Shown: positions 52,453-61,859, numbered from the stretch's first letter. The stretch is DNA of 64,000 nucleotides from Shinella fusca (GCF_014203155.1 NZ_JACHIK010000001.1:310001-374000); one strand, 5' to 3'. Translations and numbers: made by a program. The notes: generated by a model not told the origin, from the sequence alone.

Positions 52453-53412
52453 GTGTTCTCAGAAAGACAGGCCCTTGCCAGCGCGAGCGGCGCGACGCTG
52501 GCGCTCCGGCACGAGCCGGCGCGCGGGGCCGCGCGCGGCATCCTCCTTGTCAGCCACGGCCTTGCCGAGCACAGCGCCCGCTATGCCCGCCTTGCCGAAC
52601 GCATGGCCGGCGAAGGCTTCCACGTCTACGCCCACGACCACCGCGGCCACGGCTTCACCACCGCGCCCGATGCCCCCCTCGGCCAGTTCGCCCCGCGCGG
52701 CGGTATCGCCCGTGTGGTTGAAGACATGCGCACCGTGCGCGCCCACGCCGCCGGCCGGCATCCCGGCCTGCCGGTCGTACAGTTCGGCCATTCCATGGGC
52801 GGGCTCCTCGCGCTCGCCTTCGCGGAGGCGTATCCGGCGGAGATCGATGCGCTCGCCGTCTGGAATTCCAACCTCGCGCCGGGTCTTGCCGGGCGGGCGG
52901 CGCAGGCGCTGCTTGCCGCCGAGCGCATGTTCAAGGGCTCGGACGTGCCGAGCGCGCTCCTGCCCCGCCTCACCTTCGCCGCCTGGGGCAAGGCCATTGC
53001 CGGCCACCGCACGCCCTTCGACTGGCTGTCGCACGATGCGGCGGAGGTCGATGCCTATATCGCCGACCCGCTCTGCGGCTTCGACGTCAACGTCTCGATG
53101 TGGATCGACATCTTCGCCGTCACCTTCGCGAATGTCTCGGCGGAAGGGCTGGCGCGCCTTCCGAAAGGCCTGCCCATCCATCTCGTCGGCGGCGAGGAGG
53201 ACCCGGCGACGGATTTCGGCCGGGCAACGCGCGCGCTTGCCGCCCGACTGAAGAAATCGCGGCTTGAGGACGTGACCGCGGTCGTCTATCCCGGCATGCG
53301 TCACGAGACGCTGAACGAGGTTCCGGCGCTGCGCGATCCGGCCATCGACGCCTTTGCCGGCTGGTGTCGACAGGCGGTGGACAAAGGGCGCCGGCCCGCG
53401 GAAACCCCATGA
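52453..53412 (+). CDS. Alpha/beta hydrolase, monoacylglycerol lipase-like (lysophospholipase)
   Basis: The 319-residue protein has the Hydrolase_4 layout: oxyanion region SHGLAEHSARY (34-44), AHDHRGHG, nucleophile elbow GHSMGG with S114, acid in GGEEDPATDF and catalytic His in YPGMRHETLNE. It likely hydrolyses monoacylglycerols or lysophospholipids in the cytoplasm. A GTG start at 52453 is chosen because GGGAGG lies seven bases before; the open frame upstream covers a non-coding AT-richer region. Its stop overlaps the next gene by four bases. Confidence 0.88.
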   Translation: MFSERQALASASGATLALRHEPARGAARGILLVSHGLAEHSARYARLAERMAGEGFHVYAHDHRGHGFTTAPDAPLGQFAPRGGIARVVEDMRTVRAHAAGRHPGLPVVQFGHSMGGLLALAFAEAYPAEIDALAVWNSNLAPGLAGRAAQALLAAERMFKGSDVPSALLPRLTFAAWGKAIAGHRTPFDWLSHDAAEVDAYIADPLCGFDVNVSMWIDIFAVTFANVSAEGLARLPKGLPIHLVGGEEDPATDFGRATRALAARLKKSRLEDVTAVVYPGMRHETLNEVPALRDPAIDAFAGWCRQAVDKGRRPAETP

Positions 53413-54353
53413 GCACGACAACCGCAACGCCGCTTCGCAACGAGGTGAGTCTCGGCCTCTTCCTCATGGTGTTCTCGGTGCTCGTCTCGCCGGTCATCGA
53501 CATTTTCGCCAAGCTCGCGGTCGCCGCCGTGCCGGCGACGGAGATCACCTTCGTGCGCCTCGTCTTCCAGATGGGAGTGCTTGCGCCGATCTGCCTGATG
53601 CGCGGCACGCTCTTCGCCGTGACCTGGCGCAAGATGGGCCTGCACGCCGCCCGCGGCCTGCTGATGGCCACCACCATGATCAGCTTTGTCACGCCGCTCG
53701 CCGTGATGGAGGTGGCGGACGCCATCGCCATCTTCTTCGTCGAGCCGATCATCCTCACCATCCTCGGCTCGATCTTCCTGAAGGAGACCATCGGCTGGCG
53801 GCGCTACACGGCCTGCGGCGTCGGCTTCTTCGGCTCGCTGCTGGTCATCCAGCCGAGCCTGGAGGAAGTGGGGCCCATCGCGCTCCTGCCGGTCGTCGCC
53901 GCCTTCTCGCTCGCCCTCTTCTATCTTCTGACGCGGCTCGTGGCGCAGAAGGAGGACCCCTGGTCCATGCAGTTCTATGCGGGCCTGTGGGGCGGGCTGT
54001 TTTCCGGCCTGCTGCTCGTCATCGGCGGCAAGGCGGGCATTTCCTTCCTCACGCCCGTCATGCCGGACATGAAGACCACGCTCTATATCGCGGGCGCGGC
54101 CGTCGCGGCGGTGATCGCCGGCGTCCTCGGCGTCTATGCCTATCGCTCGGCCCCCGCCTCCACGCTCGCGCCGCTGCAATACCTGGAGATCGTCTCGGCC
54201 ACCATTCTCGGCTGGTTCGTCTTCGGCCACCTGCCCGATGCGGTGAAATGGCTCGGCATCGCCATCATCATCGGCTCCGGGCTCTACGTCATCTGGCGCG
54301 AGCGCAAGCTCAACAAGACGGCGACGACCCCGCCCGTCTCCGCCCCGGTCTGA
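53409..54353 (+). CDS. DMT superfamily (EamA) transporter
   Basis: Ten-helix inner-membrane carrier with two EamA repeats, 314 residues, similar in type but not in detail to the one at 46152. Key features are FVRLVFQMGVL in helix 2, the MEVADAIAIFFVEPIILTILG segment closing repeat one, and the LQYLEIVSATILGWFVFG segment in repeat two. Its ATGA overlaps the hydrolase stop, so the two are translationally coupled. The substrate is unknown; coupling to a lipase-like hydrolase suggests the export of a hydrolysis product or protection from one. Confidence 0.9.
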   Translation: MSTTTATPLRNEVSLGLFLMVFSVLVSPVIDIFAKLAVAAVPATEITFVRLVFQMGVLAPICLMRGTLFAVTWRKMGLHAARGLLMATTMISFVTPLAVMEVADAIAIFFVEPIILTILGSIFLKETIGWRRYTACGVGFFGSLLVIQPSLEEVGPIALLPVVAAFSLALFYLLTRLVAQKEDPWSMQFYAGLWGGLFSGLLLVIGGKAGISFLTPVMPDMKTTLYIAGAAVAAVIAGVLGVYAYRSAPASTLAPLQYLEIVSATILGWFVFGHLPDAVKWLGIAIIIGSGLYVIWRERKLNKTATTPPVSAPV

Positions 54354-54522
54354 GGGAAGGAAAGGGCGGCCGGCGCGCGGCAGGCATCATGTCAGGACAA
54401 CCCGTCATGACCTTGCGCCGCACTTCGCCTATCGTGCCTTCCGGCTTTTTGTTATCCAGAGGCAAGGGGCAAAGGGCCCGGCGGCACGCCCTTGCGGGGC
54501 GCCCGGCGAGGAGGAAAGAGCG

Positions 54523-55719
54523 ATGGACAAATCGAACCTGCCGCTTGCCGGCATCAGGGTCATCGAGCTGGCGCGGGTGCTGGCCGGCCCCTGGGCGGGC
54601 CAGATGCTCGCCGACCTCGGCGCGGACGTCATCAAGATCGAAAATCCCGAGGGCGGCGACGACACGCGCGCCTGGGGGCCGCCCTTCGTGACGGGCGCGG
54701 ACGGCGAGAATCTTTCCGCCGCCTATTACCATTCCACCAACCGCGGAAAACGCTCCATCGCCGTCGACCTCAAGACGGAGGAAGGCCGTGACATCGTCCA
54801 TCGGCTGATCGACACCGCCGACGTGGTGATCGAGAACTTCAAGGTGGGGGGCCTCGTCAAGTACGGGCTCGACTACCAGAGCCTCGCGAAGACGCATCAC
54901 AAGCTAATCTACTGCTCCATCACCGGCTTCGGCCAGGACGGGCCCTATGCCGCCCGCGCAGGCTACGACTATATCGTGCAGGGCATGTCCGGCTTCATGT
55001 CGGTGACGGGCGCGCCGGACGGCGAGCCGATGAAGGCGGGCGTCGCCATCGCCGACATCTTCACCGGCATCTATGCCGTCGCGGCCATCCAGGCAGCCCT
55101 CATCCACGTCATGAAGACCGGCAGGGGCCAGCATATCGACATGGCCCTGCTCGACGTGCAGTCGGCCGTCATGGCGAACCAGAACATGAATTTCCTCGCC
55201 TCCGGCAAGGCCCCGGCCCGGCTCGGCAACGCCCATCCCAACATCTCGCCCTACGAGGTGGTGCCGGCGGCCGACGGCCATATCATCCTCGCCGTCGGCA
55301 ATGACGGGCAGTTCCGGAAACTCTGTGCGATCCTGAAGCTCGACGGCGTGGCGGACGACGAGCGCTTCGCGACGAACCGCGCGCGCGTCGCCCATCGCGA
55401 CGAGGTGCGCCGCCTCGTGACGGGCGCGACGGTAAAGCTCGCCAAGGCGGACCTTCTGGCCGCCTGCGAGCGCGACGGCGTTCCCGCCGGCCCCATCAAC
55501 TCCATCGCCGAGACCTTCGACGATCCGCAGGTGAAGGCCCGCGGGCTGCGCATAGACCTGCCGGATGCGGACGGAAACCGCATTCCGGGCGTGCGCACGC
55601 CCATCGTCTTCTCCGGCACGCCGCTTGCCTACGACCGACCGAGCCCGCGGCTCGGCGAACACACCGCCGCCGTGCTGGCGGAGCTTGCAACCCTCGAAGC
55701 AGGAAAGAAAAGCGCATGA
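54523..55719 (+). CDS. Class III (CaiB/BaiF) CoA-transferase
   Basis: Moves CoA between carboxylic acids through an aspartyl-CoA thioester. The 398-residue protein begins with the family opening LAGIRVIELARVLAGPWAGQ, has DLGADVIKIENPEGGD, and the likely catalytic D178 in VAIADIFTG. Length is standard. The stop overlaps the start of a thiamine-diphosphate enzyme by four bases, so the pair acts as one unit. Formyl-CoA transferase/oxalyl-CoA decarboxylase is a known pair of this kind, but the partner does not look like oxalyl-CoA decarboxylase. Acid substrates unknown. Confidence 0.92.
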   Translation: MDKSNLPLAGIRVIELARVLAGPWAGQMLADLGADVIKIENPEGGDDTRAWGPPFVTGADGENLSAAYYHSTNRGKRSIAVDLKTEEGRDIVHRLIDTADVVIENFKVGGLVKYGLDYQSLAKTHHKLIYCSITGFGQDGPYAARAGYDYIVQGMSGFMSVTGAPDGEPMKAGVAIADIFTGIYAVAAIQAALIHVMKTGRGQHIDMALLDVQSAVMANQNMNFLASGKAPARLGNAHPNISPYEVVPAADGHIILAVGNDGQFRKLCAILKLDGVADDERFATNRARVAHRDEVRRLVTGATVKLAKADLLAACERDGVPAGPINSIAETFDDPQVKARGLRIDLPDADGNRIPGVRTPIVFSGTPLAYDRPSPRLGEHTAAVLAELATLEAGKKSA

Positions 55720-57365
55720 AGACCGGTGGACAGTTGATCGTCGACGCCCTCGTTGCAAACGGCGTCCAGCGTGTCGCCTGCGTGCCGGGCGAAAGCTACC
55801 TCGCGGTGCTCGATGCGCTGCATGATACGGATATCGACGTCGTCGTCTGCCGGCAGGAAGGCGGCGCGGCGATGATGGCCGACTGCTGGGGGCGGCTTAC
55901 CGGCCAGCCCGGCATCTGCATGGTCACGCGCGGGCCCGGTGCCACCAACGCCTCGGCGGGCCTGCACATCGCCCGGCAGGATTCGATCCCGATGATCCTC
56001 TTCATCGGCCAGGTGCAGCGCGACGCGCGCGAGCGCGAGGCCTTCCAGGAAGTGGAATACCGCCGCGCCTTCACCGAGGTCGCCAAATGGGTGGCCGAGA
56101 TCGACGACGCCCGCCGCATTCCCGAATTCGTTACCCGCGCCTTCGCGGTCGCCACCTCCGGCCGGCCCGGCCCCGTCGTGCTCGCCCTGCCGGAGGACAT
56201 GCTGACGGATGCGGTCGAGACGGTGGAGGCGAAGGCCCATATGCCGGTCGAGGCCCATCCCGGCCGCAGGCAGGTCGAAACGCTCGCCGCCCTTCTGGAA
56301 AAGGCCGAGCGGCCGATCGCCATCCTCGGCGGCACGCGCTGGTCGGACGAGAGCGTCAAGGGCTTTGCCGCCTTCGCCGAGCGCTGGTCGCTGCCGGTCT
56401 CCTGTTCCTTCCGCCGGCAGATGCTGTTCGATCACACGCATCCCAACTATGCCGGCGACAGCGGCATCGGCATCAATCCGGCGCTCGGCAAGGAGATCCG
56501 CGAGGCGGACCTCGTCCTCCTCATCGGCGGGCGCTATTCGGAAATGCCGTCCGCCACCTACAGCCTGCTCCAGAGCCCCTATCCGCAGCAGACGCTGGTG
56601 CATGTCTATCCCGACCCGTCCGAGCTCGGCCGCGTCTATCGTCCGGACCTTGCCATCGCCGCCGCGCCGGACGATTTCGTCGCCGCGCTGGGGGGCCTTT
56701 CGCCCAAGGCCACGCCGCGCTGGGCCGCGCGCACGAAGGCCATGCACGAGAGCTACCTGAAATGGTCGACGCCGCCGATGACCGGCCCGGGCGCCGTGCA
56801 GATGGGCCCGATCATGGCGTGGCTCGAGGAGAACACGGCCGAAGACACGATCTTCACCAACGGCGCGGGCAACTACGCCACCTGGCTGCACCGCTTCCAC
56901 CGCTTCCGCCGCTACGGCACGCAGGCCGCCCCCACCTCCGGCTCCATGGGCTACGGCCTGCCGGCGGCGGTCGCGGCCAAGCAGCTCCATCCGGAGCGCG
57001 AGGTCGTCTGCTTTGCCGGCGACGGCTGTTTCATGATGCACGGGCAGGAATTCGCCACCGCCGTGCGCTACGGGCTGCCGATCATCACGCTCGTCATCAA
57101 CAACGGCATCTACGGCACGATCCGCATGCACCAGGAGCGCGAATATCCCGGCCGCGTCAGCGCGACGGACCTCACCAACCCGGATTTCGCCGCGCTCGCC
57201 CGCGCCTGTGGCGGCCATGGCGAGACGGTGGAGAAGACGGAAGACTTCGCCGCCGCCTTCCTGCGCGCCCGCGCCAGCGGCAAGCCGGCGATCATCGAGG
57301 TGAAGCTCGATCCCGAAGCGATCACGCCGACGCGCACGCTTTCGGATATCCGTGAGGGGAAGTGA
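55716..57365 (+). CDS. Thiamine-diphosphate-dependent enzyme (acetolactate synthase-like)
   Basis: The 549 residues have the three-domain ThDP layout: N-terminal pyrimidine domain with catalytic Glu E48 in CRQEGGAAMMAD, a central domain (about 190-330), and the C-terminal pyrophosphate domain with GDGCFMMHGQE through INNGIYG (about 433-468). The FAD-type motif of true acetolactate synthase is not clear. It could be a 2-keto acid decarboxylase or ligase acting on the product of the coupled CoA-transferase. It is distinct from IlvB in having no regulatory partner next to it. Confidence 0.88.
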   Translation: MKTGGQLIVDALVANGVQRVACVPGESYLAVLDALHDTDIDVVVCRQEGGAAMMADCWGRLTGQPGICMVTRGPGATNASAGLHIARQDSIPMILFIGQVQRDAREREAFQEVEYRRAFTEVAKWVAEIDDARRIPEFVTRAFAVATSGRPGPVVLALPEDMLTDAVETVEAKAHMPVEAHPGRRQVETLAALLEKAERPIAILGGTRWSDESVKGFAAFAERWSLPVSCSFRRQMLFDHTHPNYAGDSGIGINPALGKEIREADLVLLIGGRYSEMPSATYSLLQSPYPQQTLVHVYPDPSELGRVYRPDLAIAAAPDDFVAALGGLSPKATPRWAARTKAMHESYLKWSTPPMTGPGAVQMGPIMAWLEENTAEDTIFTNGAGNYATWLHRFHRFRRYGTQAAPTSGSMGYGLPAAVAAKQLHPEREVVCFAGDGCFMMHGQEFATAVRYGLPIITLVINNGIYGTIRMHQEREYPGRVSATDLTNPDFAALARACGGHGETVEKTEDFAAAFLRARASGKPAIIEVKLDPEAITPTRTLSDIREGK

Positions 57366-57431
57366 GGTTGGGAGTTGGCGTCCCGGGGGCGGATGACGCG
57401 TTCATCATCCCTTCCTTCGTCCTGCGCCCTC

Positions 57432-57515
57432 TCCTTCGTCATGCTCGGGCTTGACCCGAGCATCCATCGCCGGTGCGGGTGGCTGTGGATCCTCGGGTCA
57501 AGCCCGAGGATGACG
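57432..57515. repeat. Inverted repeat related to the murD-ftsW element
   Basis: Left arm (57432-57466) built round GCTCGGGCTTGACCCGAGCAT and right arm (57486-57515) round CCTCGGGTCAAGCCCGAGGAT. Matches the element at 21473-21559. It lies between convergent genes, where it could also act as a transcription barrier. Confidence 0.85.
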
Positions 57516-57567
57516 GCAGAGGGTGGGGCAAAGACTGGCAGGCGACCCTGGCGGCCGCTGCCTTCCC

Positions 57568-57906
57568 TCACCCGCGGATATGCCGCGTCTGCTCGTAGGT
57601 CTTCGTCGAGCGCATGCCGGAGCGGCAGTAGCCGAGCATGGGGCGCGGCAGTTCGTCGAGGGCGTCGACCATGCCGTTCACCGCTTCGGCCGTCACACCC
57701 ATCGGGCCGACGGGCACATGGGCGGTCTCGATGCCGAGTTCCCTGGCGCGGGCGGCGATGGACGCGAATTCCGGCTGGCCGGCCTCTTCGTGGTCCGGGC
57801 GGTGGCAGACGATGGACTTGAAGCCCATGGCGGCAATCGCGTCGAGGTCCTCGACCGTGATCTGGCCGGAGACGGAATATTCGTCGTTGATCTCGCGGAT
57901 ATCCAT
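57568..57906 (-). CDS. TIGR01244 family sulfur transferase-like protein (Blh N-terminal type)
   Basis: The 112-residue protein belongs to the small DUF442 family also found as the N-terminal part of Blh/BigR-associated sulfide proteins. The active-site loop is C94-RSGM-R99, a CX4R loop as in rhodaneses. Opening motif YSVSGQITVEDL and IVCHRPDHEE are typical. Known members work in sulfide or persulfide detoxification, or have weak phosphatase activity. Here it stands alone without the metallo-hydrolase partner, so the function is uncertain. Confidence 0.9.
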   Translation of the reverse strand: MDIREINDEYSVSGQITVEDLDAIAAMGFKSIVCHRPDHEEAGQPEFASIAARARELGIETAHVPVGPMGVTAEAVNGMVDALDELPRPMLGYCRSGMRSTKTYEQTRHIRG

Positions 57907-57970
57907 GGGCGTGTCCTTTCGAAATGAGGGGCGCTCACCGTTTAAGCCGAGGCCGCGAAAGCGTCAATCG

Positions 57971-58825
57971 TCAGCGGACCTCGAAGGCGAGCGCATAGCC
58001 GACGCTTTCGCCGGGCGAGAACTCCGGCGCCTCGCCGGCCGAAATCAGTTCCGCCCGCGCGGCGAGCCGGTGCGAGACGGGCTCGATGCCGAGCACGGCG
58101 CAGCCCGGCGACTGGTTCCGCCAGACCTGGAGATAGGGCAGCGTATCGGTGCGGAAGCGGATATGCATGGAGCGCCCGCCGAGCGCGGCGATCGGCCCCA
58201 CCGCGATCTCCGCCCAGCCGTGTTCGGCGCTCCCGGCCGCCGGCACGCAGAAAATCTTCATGTCGCCCTCGTCGAAGCGCCAGGGAAGGCTGCCGCCCGG
58301 CAGCATGGCCCCCGTCAGGCGCGTCTCGTCGTCGAAGAGGCCCGTGCCGAAATTGATGTGGTACATGGCGAAGGGCGGCCATGCGCCATCGCCGGTATTC
58401 GTGACGAGATCGTCGAGCGTGATGTGCCCCGTACGCCTGTCGGCCCGCCAGCGGCGAGCAAGGTCGGCCGACCCGCCATGGGCGAGCGCCGCCGCGACAC
58501 GCCCCTCGCAGACCGCCTCCCCCTCGTCCTCCTCGAAGAGGATGTCGCGGGCGGGATGGGAGGAGAGAGAGCCGTGCAGAGGATAGAGCCGCCCGTCCGC
58601 CGCCCCCTCCACCGGCACGGGATGGCGGATATGGTCCGGCCCGCAGGTGAAGAGGAAGCCCGGCAGCGCCCTGTCGATGCGCGGATCGCCGTCGGAGGGA
58701 ATGGCCGAGCCCGGCGCAAGGTCGACGCCGGAAAAGACGGCGCTTGCCACGTCGAGCGCCGATTGCGGCGTCAGGTCCAGGCGGAAGGACTGGGTGGGCG
58801 TATCGGCGGCAAGGGCGAAGGTCAT
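57971..58825 (-). CDS. DUF4432 / aldose-epimerase-fold protein
   Basis: The 284-residue protein resembles aldose 1-epimerase-like galactose-mutarotase folds (DUF4432): central LYPLHGSLSSHPA with the conserved His, YHINFGTGLFD with a second His, and a C-terminal acidic FSPGESVGYALAFEV like the catalytic Glu strand. It probably binds or mutarotates a sugar, substrate unknown. The ATG at 58825 has GGAG before it; an ATG at 58867 would add 14 residues. No sugar-operon genes are next to it. Confidence 0.78.
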   Translation of the reverse strand: MTFALAADTPTQSFRLDLTPQSALDVASAVFSGVDLAPGSAIPSDGDPRIDRALPGFLFTCGPDHIRHPVPVEGAADGRLYPLHGSLSSHPARDILFEEDEGEAVCEGRVAAALAHGGSADLARRWRADRRTGHITLDDLVTNTGDGAWPPFAMYHINFGTGLFDDETRLTGAMLPGGSLPWRFDEGDMKIFCVPAAGSAEHGWAEIAVGPIAALGGRSMHIRFRTDTLPYLQVWRNQSPGCAVLGIEPVSHRLAARAELISAGEAPEFSPGESVGYALAFEVR

Positions 58826-59057
58826 CCGGGGCTCCAGAGGGGGGCGATCAGGCTCAGACAGAAGCATTTTTGCGCATGGGAGAAAAGCGGAAATGCCCTG
58901 CCGGGCGCCCCCTTCCGGCGGGAACCTTCATCCCGGACTGCAAGTTTTTGCAGGAAGCGTTGACGTTGCGTTCACCATCGATTCAGTTTTTCCATATTAA
59001 GGTCCGAATTGAAGTGTTCCGTCCGCGCGATATGTGCAATCCGGCAGGTCAAGAATC

Positions 59058-60488
59058 GTGAATTCGATATTCAAAACAAGCCTTTCGATACTTTTCGCGG
59101 CCTCGGCGCTCGCATTCGCGGCCGCCCCTGCCGGCGCGCAGCAGCATCAGCTCGCCCGCGACACGGTCCTCGTCACCCCGCAGGGCGATATCCTCGACTA
59201 CGTTCCCGACGACGGCAGCGTGCGCTGGATGCGCGACGGGCGCGGCCGCACGGTGCTGGTCGATAGCTGGGGCGACATCGTCGCCACCGCCATGCCGGCC
59301 GACCGCTACTTCGCCCGCGGCGACGACTATCGCCCGCGCCGCGACCGCTATCGCCAGGTGCGCGGCTACCCCGAGACGAACCCGGATTATTTCCCGCCGG
59401 CGCCCGGCTCCGACTATGGCGACGATGTGACGACGGGCTCCGTACCGGAAATGCGCGAGGCGCTGCCCGGCGATATCGAGCGCCAGTCCCTGCCGGATGC
59501 CGAGTTCGGCGGCTCGCAGCCCCTGCCCGGTGTTTCCGGCGGCAGCGAGGAGATGGCGTCCCTGCCGCAGGACGGCGCGACCGACCCGAATGCCGAATTC
59601 GTGCCCGGCCCGAAATTCGCCCCGGCCGTCGCCATCGGCAAGATGAGCTCCAACGAGATCACCGCGCTCCAGGTCTTCCTCGACCGCGAGGGTTTTTCGC
59701 CGGGCGTGATCGACGGCCGCAAGGGCTCCAACGTCGCCAAGGCCATCGAGGCCTGGCAGAACGCGACGGGCGAGACGCTCGACCCGAACAATGCCGAGGA
59801 TATCCTGGAGCGCCTTCGCCTTTCCGGCGGCATGGCGTTCACCACCTACGAGATCAGCGCCGCCGACGCGGCCGGCCCCTATGTCGCGGAAATCCCCGCC
59901 GATTACGCGCAGAAGGCCGCCCTGCCGCACATGTCCTTCACCTCGACGACCGAGATGCTCGCCGAGAAGTTCCACATGGACGAGGCGTACCTGAAGGAGA
60001 TCAATCCGGGCGTCGACTTCACCATTCCCGGCACCATCGTCAAGGTAGTCGATATCGGCGAGAAGAAGACCGGCAAGGTCGCGAAGATCCTTGCCGACAA
60101 GGGACGCAGGCAGGTGCTCGCCTATGACGCGGAAGGCACGCTGATCGCTGCCTATCCGGCAAGCATCGGCTCGGCCGATACGCCGTCCCCGTCCGGCATC
60201 GTCACGGTCGAGCGCGTCGCGCTCAATCCGGGCTATACCTACAATCCGAAGATCAACTTCAAGCAGGGCGCCAACGACAAGATACTGACGCTGCAGCCCG
60301 GCCCTAATGGCCCGGTCGGCACCGTCTGGATCGCGCTTTCCAAGCCCACCTACGGCATCCACGGCACGCCCGATCCCTCGAAGATCGGCAAGACCCAGAG
60401 CCACGGCTGCATCCGCCTCACCAACTGGGATGCCACCGAGCTCGCCAAGATGACGAGCCCCGGCGTGACGGTGGAATTCGTCGACTGA
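59058..60488 (+). CDS. L,D-transpeptidase (YkuD domain) with PG-binding region
   Basis: Makes 3-3 cross-links in peptidoglycan or attaches proteins to it. The 476-residue protein has a signal peptide (1-27), a Pro/Asp-rich linker (about 80-190), a PG_binding_1-like segment (about 195-250) and a YkuD domain (about 340-476) with active-site S448-HGC451-IR453; the catalytic Cys is C451. It starts at a GTG (59058), which gives a clean signal peptide; another GTG lies eight codons upstream. L,D-cross-links are abundant in Rhizobiales, which grow from the pole. Confidence 0.94.
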   Translation: MNSIFKTSLSILFAASALAFAAAPAGAQQHQLARDTVLVTPQGDILDYVPDDGSVRWMRDGRGRTVLVDSWGDIVATAMPADRYFARGDDYRPRRDRYRQVRGYPETNPDYFPPAPGSDYGDDVTTGSVPEMREALPGDIERQSLPDAEFGGSQPLPGVSGGSEEMASLPQDGATDPNAEFVPGPKFAPAVAIGKMSSNEITALQVFLDREGFSPGVIDGRKGSNVAKAIEAWQNATGETLDPNNAEDILERLRLSGGMAFTTYEISAADAAGPYVAEIPADYAQKAALPHMSFTSTTEMLAEKFHMDEAYLKEINPGVDFTIPGTIVKVVDIGEKKTGKVAKILADKGRRQVLAYDAEGTLIAAYPASIGSADTPSPSGIVTVERVALNPGYTYNPKINFKQGANDKILTLQPGPNGPVGTVWIALSKPTYGIHGTPDPSKIGKTQSHGCIRLTNWDATELAKMTSPGVTVEFVD

Positions 60489-60510
60489 CGCCTGCCGAAA
60501 CGGCATTCGA

Positions 60511-60540
60511 GGCCGGCCCCGGGGCCGGCCTTTTGTTTTG
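60511..60540 (+). terminator. Rho-independent terminator after the L,D-transpeptidase gene
   Basis: A perfect 20-base palindrome of GGCCGGCCCC and GGGGCCGGCC (60511-60530) followed by TTTTGTTTT. The loop must take the central bases. Strong. Confidence 0.88.
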
Positions 60541-60633
60541 GAGAGCCTCTTTTTGTCTCGCGGAGAACCGGCAAATTGCCGCTTTTGCCGGTGAAGGAAC
60601 CTTCTTTCGCCAAAACCAGCAATCCGGAATCCC

Positions 60634-61821
60634 ATGCTCGAAACGTTGCGCCCCGCCCTCCTCTGCCTCGCGCTCCTGCTGCCGTCCGCCGCCTCCGCCA
60701 CCGATCTCATGCGCTTCTGGGACACGCCGCAAAAGGGCGGCAACAGCTTCAACGCGGCCGCCCCGGACAAGGCCTATTTCGACGCGCTGGCCAAGACCGG
60801 AGCGACCTGGGTGCGCCTCACCTTCTCCAAGTGGAAAGGCGAGGGCCGGGATTTCCTGCTCGGCGATGCCGACGGATACCGCGGCCTTCCGGCCGGCGAC
60901 CTTGCAAGGCTGCGCGCGACGCTCGACGCGGCGAACGCCGCCGGGCTGAAGGTCGTGGTGACGCCGCTCAGCCTGCCCGGCGCCCGCTGGAAGCAGCAGA
61001 ACGGCGGCGTTTTCGACGACCGGCTCTGGTCCGATCCCGCCTTCGCGAAAGAGGCCGTCGCCTTCTGGCGCGATCTCGCAGCCGCGCTGAAGGACCATCC
61101 GTCCATCGCCGCCTATAACCTCCTCAACGAGCCGGCGCCGGAAAAGACGACGGGCCTTGCCGAGAACGGCACCACGGCCGACCGCCTCGCCTGGCAGGCC
61201 GAACATGACGGCGGCCCGCGCGACCTGCCCCGCCTCTACACGCAGATCATCGCGGCGATCAGGACCGTCGATCCCGTCACGCCGGTCATGGTCGACGGCG
61301 GCTACTACGCCAATCCGCGCGCGCTCGCCGCCTGGCCGCATCGCCTCGCCGACGACCGGGTGCTCTACGCCTTCCACATGTACGAGCCCTATGACGCGAC
61401 GAGCGCGCCGAACATGAAGCGCAAGACGCCGCTGCGCTATCCGGGCGTCACGACCGACTACGACGGCGGCAGGATGACCTGGGACCGCAAGGCCGTCGCC
61501 GGCCATATCGGCGCCGCCTTCGACTGGGCGAAGGCCGAGGGCCTGCCGCCGACACGCGTCGTCGCAGCCGAATTCGGCTGCATGCGCCTGTGGGCCGATT
61601 GCGGCACCTATCTCACCGACGTCATGGATGCGGTGGAGGAGAGAGGCGGCCACTGGGCCTTCTACTCCTTCCGCGAGGACGAATGGGACGGCATGGACTA
61701 CGAGCTTCCCGAAAGGCTGAAGCCCGGCCAGTTCTACTGGATGAGCGAGGAGGGCAAGGCGGACGCGCTGCCGCGCGACGGCAAGCTGATGGATCTGCTG
61801 AAAGCCCGGATGCGGAAATAG
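60634..61821 (+). CDS. Glycoside hydrolase family 5 (cellulase-like) exported enzyme
   Basis: Retaining beta-glycanase of the GH5 TIM barrel. The 395 residues have a signal peptide (1-22), acid/base E166 in YNLLNEPAP and nucleophile E313 in VVAAEFGC, plus FHMYEPYD with conserved Tyr. Rhizobial GH5 enzymes trim cellulose or exopolysaccharide or root-hair glucans; the substrate here is not known. No carbohydrate-binding module is present. It faces the convergent chemoreceptor gene, with a shared terminator. Confidence 0.9.
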   Translation: MLETLRPALLCLALLLPSAASATDLMRFWDTPQKGGNSFNAAAPDKAYFDALAKTGATWVRLTFSKWKGEGRDFLLGDADGYRGLPAGDLARLRATLDAANAAGLKVVVTPLSLPGARWKQQNGGVFDDRLWSDPAFAKEAVAFWRDLAAALKDHPSIAAYNLLNEPAPEKTTGLAENGTTADRLAWQAEHDGGPRDLPRLYTQIIAAIRTVDPVTPVMVDGGYYANPRALAAWPHRLADDRVLYAFHMYEPYDATSAPNMKRKTPLRYPGVTTDYDGGRMTWDRKAVAGHIGAAFDWAKAEGLPPTRVVAAEFGCMRLWADCGTYLTDVMDAVEERGGHWAFYSFREDEWDGMDYELPERLKPGQFYWMSEEGKADALPRDGKLMDLLKARMRK

Positions 61822-61850
61822 ACGGGCCGGACGGCCCGTCTCCGTTTCGT
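61821..61850. terminator. Terminator between the GH5 and chemoreceptor genes
   Basis: GACGGGCC (61821-61828) and GGCCCGTC (61833-61840) form a perfect stem with a four-base loop, followed by TCCGTTTCGTT on the + strand. It starts directly at the GH5 stop codon. Confidence 0.65.
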
Positions 61851-61859
61851 TCGGCCGGC

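Noticed and set aside
54523-57365. Oxalate degradation operon (frc-oxc)
   Set aside because: The transferase fits, but the ThDP enzyme lacks a convincing oxalyl-CoA decarboxylase pattern, so the name was not given.
58919-58945. A third EcfG promoter before the L,D-transpeptidase gene
   Set aside because: GGAAC is present but the -10 word is AGTT/GTT at 17-18 bases, a weaker match than the two accepted sites.
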